The translations under genes and the position numbers were made by a program. Under the pieces are notes generated by a model. It worked only from the letters and a program-made list of their open reading frames with translations, was not told where the DNA came from and did no database searches. Shown here one piece after another: positions 44,523 through 53,342 of a DNA stretch of 64,000 nucleotides; within the stretch, counting starts at the first letter, position 1, and each line of letters begins with the position of its first letter. The stretch spans positions 11,334 to 75,333 of the forward strand of contig JBBRSG010000007.1 in assembly GCA_038245615.1 (NCBI GenBank). Direction: 5' to 3'. The stretch is from 54-19 sp038245615. Its GTDB lineage: Bacteria > Chloroflexota > Chloroflexia > Chloroheliales > Chloroheliaceae.

Positions 44523-44528
44523 TATAAT
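44523..44528 (+). promoter_or_regulatory. -10 box for the 44.5-kb membrane protein
   Basis: TATAAT ends six bases before the ATG at 44535, so the transcript would be leaderless. A clear -35 at standard spacing is lacking. Confidence 0.45.
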
Positions 44529-44534
44529 CAGAAT

Positions 44535-45965
44535 ATGAACAGCGACGGATTATGGTTGGAAATAAGCGTGTTTGGGTTGGCCCTGTGGCTGGGGCTATAC
44601 CTGATTGGACGCGACCTGCAAAGCGTCCGGCTGCGACTGGCGGGGCTGGGGCTGGTTTCTTTCGGGCTGGGTTGGGGACTGGAAGTGCTGGGCAATTATG
44701 CCGATAGCCCGGCTCTGGCGCAAGGGTTGGCCCGGTGGCGCTGGCCTTGCTTCTTTCTCCCGGCGATATTCTGGACTGGGGCGATAATTTATCTGTTGCC
44801 GGAAGATAAACCGCTCCGCGCCTCGCTTATTCGGGTCTGGCGCTATGCTCTACTGCCGGTCAGTTTGCTCATCCTGGTAATAGCCATAAGCACCGGGCAG
44901 TTATTCGACCCGCAAGGCAATCAGCCCAGCAGCACCCTGGCCTATGGCATTTTCGTTATGCTGATTTTGCTACCTCTTTTGGGAGCATTAGGAATAATGT
45001 GGCAGAGCTATCTGGCAGGACAAACCACTAAAGGGGCGCGACTGATGGTAGTTGCCACCATCTTTTTTGGCCTCAGTACTTTCCTGCTGATTTTTCCCCG
45101 CGACTGGTTGCCACGCCCCTGGCTGTTAGGGATGGTCGGCTTCGACCTAGAACTATTGGGGTTGGCGATTGCCTTGCTGGACGCTTTCGACCAGGGCGAG
45201 GCCTTTCTGCCCGACTTTTTGCGGTCTTTGGCTTATGCCTTTTTCACTGTGCTACTTTTTGGCGGGCAGATTATCCTGGCAATCGGACTGGCGACCGGGC
45301 CTACTCCCGCGATGGTCTTCCTGCTATTGGCGACCTGCGCTTCGGCGATTACGGTGCAGGTGTTCGCTACCCAGTTGGGCGGGTGGCTTGACCGGCTGGC
45401 GCTGGCCCGCTTTCCCCGCTTGCGAAAAGCGCGGGCTAACCTCCGCGAAACTGCCAACGCCCTGCCCCGCCTCAATCCGGCCCCCGACCTGAGCGGAATG
45501 GAAGAGGCCGAGTTTCAGCGCCTCACCCGCCGCGCTCTCAGCCATTTTGGGGATTTGCCCCGGCTGGCGGCGAGTTCGCTTATTTATTTGCCCCAACTCG
45601 AAACCCGGCTTGTCCAGCGCGGCGCGAATCCCACCGACAGCCTGGAACGCACCATCGAACTCAAGGCGCTATTGGCGGAAAGCGTGGCCCGGCTCAAGCC
45701 GCGTGGCAAAGGCGATTTTGGCACATCCGACGAATGGCGACATTATAACGCGCTCTATTTTCCTTATATTGCCGGGCTTAAACCCTACAGCCTCCGCGCC
45801 CACCCCACCGATTTAGACCCGGCTACCAAAGCCGCCCTCGACTGGTTTCGCACCAGCGTCCCGGAACGCACCCTCTACAACTGGCAGACCACCGCCGCCC
45901 GCCTGGTCGCCCAAGACTTACAAAGGTTGCAAGCCGAAAGTACTAACCCTTATAGCCAATCATGA
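44535..45965 (+). CDS. Polytopic membrane protein with cytoplasmic C-terminal domain
   Basis: 476 residues from ATG 44535. About eight transmembrane helices fill residues 5-275 (with GLALWLGLYLIGRD at the start). The C-terminal 190 residues are soluble and helical, with SVPERTLYNWQTTAARLVAQDL near the end, a segment I have seen in Chloroflexota membrane proteins of unknown function. No catalytic motif is evident. It has its own promoter and is not in an operon with the next gene. Confidence 0.7.
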   Translation: MNSDGLWLEISVFGLALWLGLYLIGRDLQSVRLRLAGLGLVSFGLGWGLEVLGNYADSPALAQGLARWRWPCFFLPAIFWTGAIIYLLPEDKPLRASLIRVWRYALLPVSLLILVIAISTGQLFDPQGNQPSSTLAYGIFVMLILLPLLGALGIMWQSYLAGQTTKGARLMVVATIFFGLSTFLLIFPRDWLPRPWLLGMVGFDLELLGLAIALLDAFDQGEAFLPDFLRSLAYAFFTVLLFGGQIILAIGLATGPTPAMVFLLLATCASAITVQVFATQLGGWLDRLALARFPRLRKARANLRETANALPRLNPAPDLSGMEEAEFQRLTRRALSHFGDLPRLAASSLIYLPQLETRLVQRGANPTDSLERTIELKALLAESVARLKPRGKGDFGTSDEWRHYNALYFPYIAGLKPYSLRAHPTDLDPATKAALDWFRTSVPERTLYNWQTTAARLVAQDLQRLQAESTNPYSQS

Positions 45966-45973
45966 GCTAAAAT

Positions 45974-46005
45974 TCTCAGTCCTTAATCCTCAGTCCTCAG
46001 TCCTC
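45974..46005. repeat. TCAGTCC heptamer tandem repeat
   Basis: Four degenerate copies of TCAGTCC/TTAATCC behind the membrane protein gene. The same family is at 19171-19194. Confidence 0.75.
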
Positions 46006-46130
46006 CCTAAACTGGCAGCATTTGGCAGCACTTTTCATAGACCTGGCAGCTAATTTTGGATTACACTTCTGGTAGGCAATCGTTAAATCGAGCTTACCCT
46101 ACTAGCTTACCATAGTAAAGGAGGTGTTTT

Positions 46131-46988
46131 TTGTCCAGATTTGAAGTTTTAGGTCTTCAAAAAGAGGTGCAGCTTCCGCAAGGGATAATCCGCTACCGCG
46201 AGTGCGGTTCGGGCGAACCAATCGTATTTATACACGGCCTATTAGTCAACGGCGATTTATGGCGCAAGGTTGTCCCGCAACTTTCTCAGAAATATCGTTG
46301 TATCGTGCCGGATTTACCGCTTGGGGCGCACGAAGTGGCCCTCGAACCAGAGGCCGACCTAACCCCACCCGGCATGGCTAAATTGATTGCGAATTTTGTT
46401 GAAGCACTAGATTTAGCGCCGGTCACGTTGGTGGGCAGCGATACCGGCGGCGCGTTTTGCCAGCTTGCAATTACCGCCTATCCCCAATATTTCAGCCGGT
46501 TGATATTGACTAACTGTGATGCTTACCAAAATTTCTTACCGCTTCTGGTAAGACCTTTTCAGTGGGTTGGTCATTTTATGCCCTTGCTCACCTCGCTTGT
46601 GAGCTTAGATGCCCGCTTAAAAAGGCCACTTATCCTGCGGTTTGTCACTAAACACCCGGTAGAGCGGACGGCGGTGCAATCTTATCTTGAACCAATAATT
46701 AATAATCGAACTATTCAACAAGATTTGGGGAAAGTACTTCGTGGTATTTCCAACCGCTATACCAAAGCCGCTGCCACAAAGTTTACTCAATTCGATAAGC
46801 CGGTACTAATCGTCTGGGCGAATGAAGATTTCCTGTTTCCGGTCAAAGATGCCCAGAAAATGGCAAAGGCTTTCCCAAATGTTCGGTTGGAATATATTAG
46901 CGACTCTTTCGCTTTCATTTCGGAAGACCAACCACAACACTTGACCCAACTTATCGAAATCTTTATGGACTCAGGTGTCTTAGTTTAA
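46131..46988 (+). CDS. Alpha/beta hydrolase with aspartate at the nucleophile position
   Basis: 285 residues. TTG start with AGGAGG at 46120-46125. VFIHGLLVNGDLW is the oxyanion region. The nucleophile elbow reads GSDTGGA, so Asp replaces Ser as in haloalkane and fluoroacetate dehalogenases. The acid is likely in VWANEDFLFP. The place of the catalytic histidine, near DSFAFISEDQP, has no His, so hydrolysis by the usual mechanism seems impossible. I call it a hydrolase-fold protein of unknown activity. It shares an operon with the next gene 29 bp away. Confidence 0.8.
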   Translation: MSRFEVLGLQKEVQLPQGIIRYRECGSGEPIVFIHGLLVNGDLWRKVVPQLSQKYRCIVPDLPLGAHEVALEPEADLTPPGMAKLIANFVEALDLAPVTLVGSDTGGAFCQLAITAYPQYFSRLILTNCDAYQNFLPLLVRPFQWVGHFMPLLTSLVSLDARLKRPLILRFVTKHPVERTAVQSYLEPIINNRTIQQDLGKVLRGISNRYTKAAATKFTQFDKPVLIVWANEDFLFPVKDAQKMAKAFPNVRLEYISDSFAFISEDQPQHLTQLIEIFMDSGVLV

Positions 46989-47017
46989 ACACGCATAGTT
47001 AAATCAAGGAGGTTTTT

Positions 47018-47425
47018 ATGGCAACTCAAGCTATTTCAAGCACTAGCAGGACTACTTTAGCTCAACGGTCTTTACAGGTGGACGCGGTGGGATGTGCTTT
47101 GTCGGGGCTTGGCCTCATCGCGGGCTTTGACCCGGTTTCCAAATTTTTGGGAATAAACTCAGCTCTGACCCTGGTCGGCATAGGAGCGTTCTTAGTGGCC
47201 TATTCCTTTTTCCTGTGGCGAAACAGTCGCCAGGATACTAGCAGCCGCCGAATACTGCCGATAGCCATTCTGGTAAACGTGGTCACGGTGCTGGGCAGCT
47301 ATCTACTGGTCTTTACCAACATTTTACCGCTGACCACTGAAGGGCGCTGGGCTATCGCAATCCAGGCCGAATTGGTCTTGATCCTCGGGGCAGTCCAGCT
47401 TTTCGCTCTGGTACGGGGGAAATAA
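47018..47425 (+). CDS. Small four-helix membrane protein
   Basis: 135 residues, ATG with a clear AAGGAGG. Four transmembrane helices are predicted (about 26-42, 48-66, 80-100, 110-132). SLQVDAVGCALSGLGLIAGF is the only conserved-looking stretch. It follows the hydrolase-like gene closely, and such a pairing suggests a shared substrate or membrane location, but no function is known. Confidence 0.7.
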   Translation: MATQAISSTSRTTLAQRSLQVDAVGCALSGLGLIAGFDPVSKFLGINSALTLVGIGAFLVAYSFFLWRNSRQDTSSRRILPIAILVNVVTVLGSYLLVFTNILPLTTEGRWAIAIQAELVLILGAVQLFALVRGK

Positions 47426-47438
47426 AATTACTTCCCCG
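47414..47438. terminator. Possible bidirectional terminator
   Basis: GGGGAA (47416-47421) pairs with TTCCCC (47432-47437), with A- and T-rich loop sequence, exactly between two convergent genes. The U-tract is poor. Confidence 0.4.
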
Positions 47439-48462
47439 AAGGTGCAACCGGGCGACGACTGCGACTCCAGCCGTAGAGGATAAGCCCGCTTAATAGTACC
47501 GCCAGAAGCGAGAGGATGCCGCCTTCCGGCCCGAATAGCCCGCCAGTCATCTCTGGCGAACCACTGACAAAGGTCTGGTAAATCGGGTCGGTAGGTGGAT
47601 AGCCCACCACCGGGAAACCGAAAATCGCGCCCTGGGCAAAACTCCACGAAAAGTGCAGGAGTATCGGCAGCCACAAATGCCCGGTAATATTGTAGGCATA
47701 AGCGAACAACAGCCCGGCGACCACAATATTCAGTACCCCGAACAGGTTGGCGTGCGGGTTCAACAAATGGGCCAATCCCCAAAAAAGGGAAGTAGTGACG
47801 ATGGCCGCCGCTCCGCCCCAGACCTGATTAATCGTTTGCAGGAAAAAACCGCGTACTACCAATTCTTCGCTGATAGCAATCGCCAGATAAATAACAAAGG
47901 CTTGCAACAGCGATAACCAGTTGAAGACCGGGCCGGTTATACCGAGCATATAGCCGAACAAGTTTTCCAGCAGAAAGACCAGGGCGAAAGCGATTGGGCC
48001 GAGTAGCAGGCCTAATAACGCATCGGTCGGCAATTCTTTGTAATAGCGTAACCCTAAATTGGTCAGGGGCTGGCTACGCGCTACTCGCTGACTGACCCAA
48101 ACCGCCGCGACTGTCGCTATCAGGGTAGCAAGCGACCCCGCCAGACTAAAGGGGTGTAATGGCCCGACATTGCCCGAAGCCGAATTGACGGTTTCGCTAA
48201 AAGCATCGCCAAACCCTCGGTTGTTGGGCGGTGCAACCAGCGCAATGACCAACGCGAAAGCAAAGATTACGATGGTACTGAGGATAAACCAGGCGATGCT
48301 AAAAAAGGCCAAAGCTCGCAGCGCCCCGGTTATCTCCCGGCGCTGGGCGATGCCCGCCGGGTCTTCTTTATTTATCCGGCTATTCGGGGCATAAGCGCGG
48401 GTTACAACAAACCAGGCTAACCCTAGCCCCCCCGCCACAATCAATCTCACTAATGGATTCAT
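47428..48462 (-). CDS. CPBP-family intramembrane metalloprotease
   Basis: 344 residues with eight or so transmembrane helices. The CPBP/Abi motifs are complete: EELVVRGFF (EExxxR), FWGLAHLLN (FxxxH) and HFSWSFAQG. These membrane-embedded metalloproteases include the eukaryotic CAAX protease and bacterial immunity proteins. Substrate unknown. Converges with the preceding membrane protein. Confidence 0.88.
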   Translation of the reverse strand: MNPLVRLIVAGGLGLAWFVVTRAYAPNSRINKEDPAGIAQRREITGALRALAFFSIAWFILSTIVIFAFALVIALVAPPNNRGFGDAFSETVNSASGNVGPLHPFSLAGSLATLIATVAAVWVSQRVARSQPLTNLGLRYYKELPTDALLGLLLGPIAFALVFLLENLFGYMLGITGPVFNWLSLLQAFVIYLAIAISEELVVRGFFLQTINQVWGGAAAIVTTSLFWGLAHLLNPHANLFGVLNIVVAGLLFAYAYNITGHLWLPILLHFSWSFAQGAIFGFPVVGYPPTDPIYQTFVSGSPEMTGGLFGPEGGILSLLAVLLSGLILYGWSRSRRPVAPSGK

Positions 48463-48848
48463 AACATCACCCTAATTATTCTCAGCTGCCAAAATATATG
48501 GCTATAAAAGTTTACCCCGCGCCGGGTCAAAAGTCAAAGGCGGGGGTTGGGGGAATTTACGATTTACGATTGAGGAACTTTGCCCCAGCTTCCGCCTTCC
48601 GTTTTCTGCCCTCTGTCTTCCCCGGCTGTATTAGCACAGTCCTCCATCCAACCCCTGACTCCCGACCCCCGACCCTCGAAATACTACCCTTTGTATAAAT
48701 CCTGACCGACTTACCCACATTTTGTGTATTTTGGGGAAATCATAATAAATTTATAACTTCTAAGGACAAGCTTTTCAGGGCTGGCGCGATTGCGAAGGTT
48801 TGCTATAATGTAAAGCGTGCTTACCTTTATTATTGTCGGCAGGACTAC
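48463..48848. other. Gene-free 386-bp spacer
   Basis: Between divergent genes. It holds tandem TTTACGA heptamers (about 48551-48570), CCCGACC-type heptamers (48650-48680), and one extended -10 TGCTATAAT (48801-48809) facing the potassium channel gene. No reading frame or RNA gene is supported. Confidence 0.7.
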
Positions 48849-50840
48849 ATGCAAGACACAATTACTAAATTACTCGATGCCCACTCCGACCCTGACCCCC
48901 AAAACTGGAGCGGTCACATTATTTTGTGTGGGGTCAATAATCTGGCGTTGCGGATTTTTGAACAGCTTTCGGTGGTTAATATGCGGGTCGTGATTATGGA
49001 CGACGATCCAGAAGTACGGTTGGCCCGATTATTAGCCCAACAAGGTGCGTTGGTTTTGCACGAGGACAGCCGATTGCCGGAGGCGCTCATTCGGGCCGGG
49101 ATTCGGCAGGCCGCCGCCATTATCACGGTGGAAGGCAACGATTTGCACAACCTCGAAACAGTCCTGGCAGCCAATGAAGTAGTGCCGGGGATTCGGGCCG
49201 TCGCCAGCTTTTTTAATCAACAAATCGGCAAACAACTGGTTTCAACCGTAAAAAATGCCCGGAGCGTCAGCCTTTCGGAAAAAGCCGGGCCAGCCTTTGT
49301 AAGCGCGGCCCTACCCAGCCGATTACTCAATATCTTCAAGGTTAAAATTCACCGCTCAATCGAAACTCTGGCGGTTGCCGAACTGGTGGTTGAGAAAGGC
49401 GGGATATTGGGCGATTTGTACGGCAACCTGACCCCCGTGGCACTTCATACCGAACCTGACCCCCACGCTCGCCAAGACCCGAATGTTTCGCCCGATGCCG
49501 ACCCGACTATCCCCCACTTTATCCCCAGCCCCTCTCGGTCTACCAAAGTCAGGCCCGGAGACCGGGTAACATTGGTGGGCTGGGTCGAGGATATGAAGCA
49601 GTTGGCTTCAGTCCACCTGACCCGCACCGAAATCGAAGAGGCCGAAATAATCCTGGAAGCCAACCAGGACAAGCCGGTTTCGATGCGGGCGCACCGTAAA
49701 AATGGGGTGGTGCGGGCTAAAAATATGATGGGCGGGGTCTTCAAACAGATGGGGCGACCCTTTCGGTTCGCGGCCCTGGCTTTTCTGGCTTTACTTTTAA
49801 TCGGTACGCTGGTTTTTGAATTGTTCTATCGTCACATTGATGCTACTGGCAAGGCGGTTGACCTGGACTGGGTTAGTTCGCTTTACTTTACGGTCACGAT
49901 TGTTTCTACCACCGGCTTTGGCGATTTTAATCTGTCAATCCAGGAATGGCCGCTCAAGGTGTTCGGCATCTTTTTGATGTTAAGTGGAACGACGATTGTC
50001 GCTACGATGTTCGCCTTTATGACCAACGCCCTGATTAGCCTGCGCCTCGACCAAGAATTGGGCCGGAAAATGGCGACTGAATTGGAAAACCACGTTATCA
50101 TGTGCGGGCTGGGGACGGTCGGTTACAAAGCCCTGAAAGGGATGCTGGAACGCGGTCAACAGGTCGTGGTCATCGAGCGCGATACCAATGACCGTTTTAA
50201 CCCGGAAGTGCGGGCGCTGGGAGTTCCAATCATTCGAGCCGACTCACGGCTGCCCGAATCTTTACGGGCGGCTAATATCGAAAAAGCTCGCTGTATTGCG
50301 ATTATGACCAGCGATGACCTGGCAAATCTGGAAACGGCCCTGGTTGCTCGCAGCTTAAAACCGGGGATGCGGGTAGTATTACGCCTGTTTGACCGCAATT
50401 TGGCGGAAAAAGTCGGGCGCAATTTTAATATTCGCTACGCCCTCAGTGCCTCAGCGATTGCAGCTCCGGCTTTTATCGCTGAAGCTTTCAACCATGTCCA
50501 ACTCACCACTTTTTATATCGAGCGCACCCCTTTTACGGCAGCTCAGGAAACCATTTTGCCGGGCAGTCGCCTGAACGGGATGACGGTGGGCCGTCTGCAA
50601 ACTGAATTTCAAATCCAGGTGCTTTCGTATATGCATCGCACTCAGCTAAATCTGGTCAATGCGAATGACCCTTTTGAAATTCAAACCGCTGAAAGCATCA
50701 TCGAGATACCGGATACGCTCGAACCGACGATGCATCCCGCCGCTGATAAAGTCATCCGTGAGGGCGATAGTATAGTTTTTATCGGCCCATATGACCGGGT
50801 TATAAAGCTGCATCACTTGAATATTTCCGAGGGGAAATAA
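48849..50840 (+). CDS. Potassium channel with two RCK/TrkA domains
   Basis: 663 residues. Order: RCK-N (about 22-140, with CGVNNLA nucleotide loop), a TrkA-C-like region, two transmembrane helices at 308-326 and 371-390 enclosing a pore loop with the selectivity filter TTGFGD (354-359), then a second RCK-N (413-530, GLGTVG) and TrkA-C. The arrangement of one channel between two RCKs is unusual: most bacterial MthK-type channels have a single RCK after the pore. It probably gates K+ flow in response to nucleotides such as ATP, NAD or c-di-AMP. Confidence 0.88.
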   Translation: MQDTITKLLDAHSDPDPQNWSGHIILCGVNNLALRIFEQLSVVNMRVVIMDDDPEVRLARLLAQQGALVLHEDSRLPEALIRAGIRQAAAIITVEGNDLHNLETVLAANEVVPGIRAVASFFNQQIGKQLVSTVKNARSVSLSEKAGPAFVSAALPSRLLNIFKVKIHRSIETLAVAELVVEKGGILGDLYGNLTPVALHTEPDPHARQDPNVSPDADPTIPHFIPSPSRSTKVRPGDRVTLVGWVEDMKQLASVHLTRTEIEEAEIILEANQDKPVSMRAHRKNGVVRAKNMMGGVFKQMGRPFRFAALAFLALLLIGTLVFELFYRHIDATGKAVDLDWVSSLYFTVTIVSTTGFGDFNLSIQEWPLKVFGIFLMLSGTTIVATMFAFMTNALISLRLDQELGRKMATELENHVIMCGLGTVGYKALKGMLERGQQVVVIERDTNDRFNPEVRALGVPIIRADSRLPESLRAANIEKARCIAIMTSDDLANLETALVARSLKPGMRVVLRLFDRNLAEKVGRNFNIRYALSASAIAAPAFIAEAFNHVQLTTFYIERTPFTAAQETILPGSRLNGMTVGRLQTEFQIQVLSYMHRTQLNLVNANDPFEIQTAESIIEIPDTLEPTMHPAADKVIREGDSIVFIGPYDRVIKLHHLNISEGK

Positions 50841-50879
50841 CGAGGGTTTAGTTAAAGAGTTTGGAGAAAATAAAATTAG

Positions 50880-50952
50880 TACGCCTGGCAGGTCTCGAAC
50901 CTGCGACCCTCCGCTTAGAAGGCGGATGCTCTATCCCCTGAGCTACAGGCGC
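50880..50952 (-). tRNA. tRNA-Arg (anticodon TCT)
   Basis: 73 nt. The 5' arm GCGCCTG pairs with CAGGCGT (first pair G-T), a D-arm starts with GCTCAGGGG, the anticodon loop is CTTCTAA, and the T-arm is GCAGG-TTCGAGA-CCTGC. The discriminator base is A and no CCA is encoded, in agreement with the presence of a CCA-adding enzyme gene. Confidence 0.96.
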
Positions 50953-51053
50953 TTGGCTTCCCAATTATAGCTTTTCTGGTAACTCAGGTCAAGAAACCCC
51001 AATTACTTTTTATTTCGACTGGATGATATAAATAAAAACTCTTATCTCTAATA

Positions 51054-51662
51054 CTAAATCCCTGCGCCTAGGTTCGCCAATAAAGCCCGAATACTAAAGC
51101 TACAGGCCAAACGCATCTGTTCGGGGCCAACTTTAGGATTATCGAGGGTGGCGTGTAGGCCCAGGCCCTCGATAATCCCTAGCAAGGCCAGGGTCGCCAA
51201 ATCGGGTTCCTGGGGACGAAAGACCCCTTGCTGAATACCATCCTCGATAATGGATTTTAGCAGTCCAAACCAACTCTCGAACCGCTTTTGATATTGCTCC
51301 CGCAGCTTTGGATGCTTCGTGACCTTGCTCCATAGCACCAACGCGATGTCCCACTCTCGGCGCTCGTTGGGCGAGTCGGGCAGCGAAAGGGCAATAATCC
51401 GATCTAGCCGTCGCCAGGGATTAGCGGTTTCGCGCAAGACCTGCCGCATCCGACGGCCCACCGTCCATGAGGCCGCTCGTATCGCGGTAAGTAGCACGTC
51501 TTCTTTATTCTTGAAGTAGTGATTGACCGTGCCAGTGCTGCATCCGGCTTTATCGGCAATTTGCAGCATGGTCGTTTCCTCGAACCCATATTGAGCAATA
51601 CATTCCTGAGCCGCTCTTATGACTGCCGCCCGGCGAAGCGGCTCCATTCCCAGCTTTGGCAC
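51054..51662 (-). CDS. TetR-family transcriptional regulator
   Basis: 202 residues from a GTG at 51662, chosen because AGGAGG (51670-51675, reverse) lies seven bases upstream; the frame stays open to 51713. N-terminal helix-turn-helix: FEETTMLQIADKAGCSTGTVNHYFKNKEDVL. The C-terminal ligand-binding domain resembles BetI/TetR_C. A palindromic site just upstream suggests autoregulation. The target gene is not obvious: no transporter is adjacent, and the divergent gene is a GNAT enzyme. Confidence 0.88.
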   Translation of the reverse strand: MPKLGMEPLRRAAVIRAAQECIAQYGFEETTMLQIADKAGCSTGTVNHYFKNKEDVLLTAIRAASWTVGRRMRQVLRETANPWRRLDRIIALSLPDSPNERREWDIALVLWSKVTKHPKLREQYQKRFESWFGLLKSIIEDGIQQGVFRPQEPDLATLALLGIIEGLGLHATLDNPKVGPEQMRLACSFSIRALLANLGAGI

Positions 51663-51683
51663 ATTATATCCTCCTGATTTATT

Positions 51684-51703
51684 TATATCACACGTGCAAT
51701 ATA
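51684..51703. promoter_or_regulatory. Candidate TetR operator
   Basis: TATATCA-CACGTG-CAATATA is an imperfect palindrome centred on CACGTG, just upstream of the regulator's ribosome-binding site, where binding would block its transcription. Confidence 0.55.
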
Positions 51704-51960
51704 AAGTAAACAATTAACGTAGAAGAGATATGTGAAAGAGATATTTGGTAGAATGTTTACTAACATTGCTACTCAAGTTTACAAATGTATCTTTCTCTAT
51801 TTTAGTGCGGTACAATACAAGCGGTGAGGTGTCCCGGACTGTATGGGGATCTATAGCAGGGTTGAAACAGCTTGCGCCTGCCGGAACTTTTCCCTAAAAG
51901 TCTGTCTCATAAAAAGTAGTATTAAAGATTTCAAACTGTAACAACCGAAAGCCAGAGATA

Positions 51961-52503
51961 GTGTACGGTGCAGCTGACGACCTAAAACTCGAAATCGTAA
52001 AAGCCCAAAATCTTTTGCCTGATATAAAGGCCAACCTTGTTTCGCTTTGTAACCGAGCTTATAAAGAGGATGTCGAAGCCCTTTTTAAGGCTTATGCCGC
52101 ATCAACTCACGTGATTGCCTATCTCAACTCGACAATCGTTAGCCATGCCTTGTGGGTAACTCGTTGGTTGAGCTGCGATAACGGGCCTCTCTTGCGAACT
52201 GCTTTTGTGGAGCTGGTAGCAACTGAACCTCAATTTGAGGGGCGGGGTTTTGCCACATTAGTAATGCAAAGGTTGGCTACTGAGATTACAGATTTTGATT
52301 TGGGCGGATTATGGCCGAATTATCCCGAATGGTACGCTCGTCTTGGTTGGGTAAAATGGCGAGGGCCGTTGTTCATCCGTAAAGCTGAGGATTTAATGCC
52401 AACCCCTGATGACCAGATTATGATTAAGTCCTTGCCAAAGAGTCCACCACTGAACCTGGATGGGTCACTATCGGCGGAATGGCGGGAAGGCGAATTATGG
52501 TGA
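51961..52503 (+). CDS. GNAT acetyltransferase resembling aminoglycoside 2'-N-acetyltransferase
   Basis: 180 residues, GTG start. The AAC(2')-like features are CNRAYKEDVEALF, HALWVTRWL, the acetyl-CoA loop EPQFEGRGFATLVMQRL and the C-terminal PEWYARLGWVKWRGPLFIR with WREGELW. AAC(2') enzymes acetylate gentamicin-type aminoglycosides, and relatives act in cell-wall or mycothiol metabolism. Whether it confers resistance is open. Its start is 300 bp from the TetR gene, in divergent orientation. Confidence 0.75.
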   Translation: MYGAADDLKLEIVKAQNLLPDIKANLVSLCNRAYKEDVEALFKAYAASTHVIAYLNSTIVSHALWVTRWLSCDNGPLLRTAFVELVATEPQFEGRGFATLVMQRLATEITDFDLGGLWPNYPEWYARLGWVKWRGPLFIRKAEDLMPTPDDQIMIKSLPKSPPLNLDGSLSAEWREGELW

Positions 52504-52513
52504 AGGGAAAGTA

Positions 52514-53290
52514 TCACCTCATAGCCTCCGTATTTACCAGTTCAGGCTTAAGCCTCCCTACCAAAGTCATTCCGGCCTGAATCGGTTCGCCGATTTTGCA
52601 CAGCAGGTAAGTACTTTCGCTGGGGAAATAGAGCGAGGTCAGAATGGGAATACCGAGGCCGCGCACCCCGATTTTTTCGATACTAGCCACCATCTGCCCG
52701 GCCTGGGGACGAAGCGATAGCGGGCGACCAGCTATGGGCGCAGGTAGCCGCAGAGAGTTAGATACATCTGGTCGCAATTCCAGGAGCAGACGCAATCCCG
52801 CTCTAGTCTCGATGCCCAAACTTCCAGCCGATATACCTGGCGGATTATGGATAAATTGCACCCGACCTGCCATCGGCGCACGCAGCATTGGCACATCCAA
52901 AAAATGACTGGCGATGTCCAGCCGGAAAGCCGGACCACCGATAAACTCTGGCCCGACTTCCAGTTCGGTCAGCGAAAGTATCCTGCCATCGGCGGGGGCA
53001 TAGATGAAATCCGGGGCGGTGTCGAATAAATCGCGCTCCGGGTCGCGGTAGGCATAAGCCGTCAACAAACCCACCCCCACCAGTGTATCTCCAACTAATC
53101 GCCGTCCGCCGGGTTGCCGGGCCAACCAGCGAAGGGCCATTCCTGCCCCCAACAACCCTCCGGCCCTTAGCCAACCTTCCGGGGCTACCCCCAAGCGTGG
53201 AATGAGGGCTTCCAATATTTCCAAAGCGACCCCGCCCGATTGGTCGTATAATGATGCCACCTTCTTGGGCTTATTCGATAGCGATGCCAT
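52514..53290 (-). CDS. Phosphatidylserine decarboxylase-like protein, autocleavage motif not seen
   Basis: 258 residues from the ATG at 53290; a longer frame to 53395 would cover a TATAAT promoter at 53343-53348. Psd-type elements: AYRDPERDLF, YAPADGRILS, FRLDIASHFLDVPMLRAPMAGRV. The normal C-terminal LGST/GSS self-cleavage site that creates the pyruvoyl cofactor is replaced by ILTSLYFPSESTY. The N-terminal part has hydrophobic segments. It may be an inactive member or use a different serine. Confidence 0.7.
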   Translation of the reverse strand: MASLSNKPKKVASLYDQSGGVALEILEALIPRLGVAPEGWLRAGGLLGAGMALRWLARQPGGRRLVGDTLVGVGLLTAYAYRDPERDLFDTAPDFIYAPADGRILSLTELEVGPEFIGGPAFRLDIASHFLDVPMLRAPMAGRVQFIHNPPGISAGSLGIETRAGLRLLLELRPDVSNSLRLPAPIAGRPLSLRPQAGQMVASIEKIGVRGLGIPILTSLYFPSESTYLLCKIGEPIQAGMTLVGRLKPELVNTEAMR

Positions 53291-53342
53291 AGCCTGATTT
53301 TCACTTTCTGTATTATTCCACAAGCCGTATTCAGTAGGCGAA

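Noticed and set aside
19109..48680. CRISPR arrays suggested by dense short repeats
   Set aside because: Repeat units are seven bases in direct tandem without unique spacers, and there are no cas genes.
51714..51960. Small RNA between the TetR and GNAT genes
   Set aside because: AT-rich spacer with weak promoter-like words but no terminator or stable stem.
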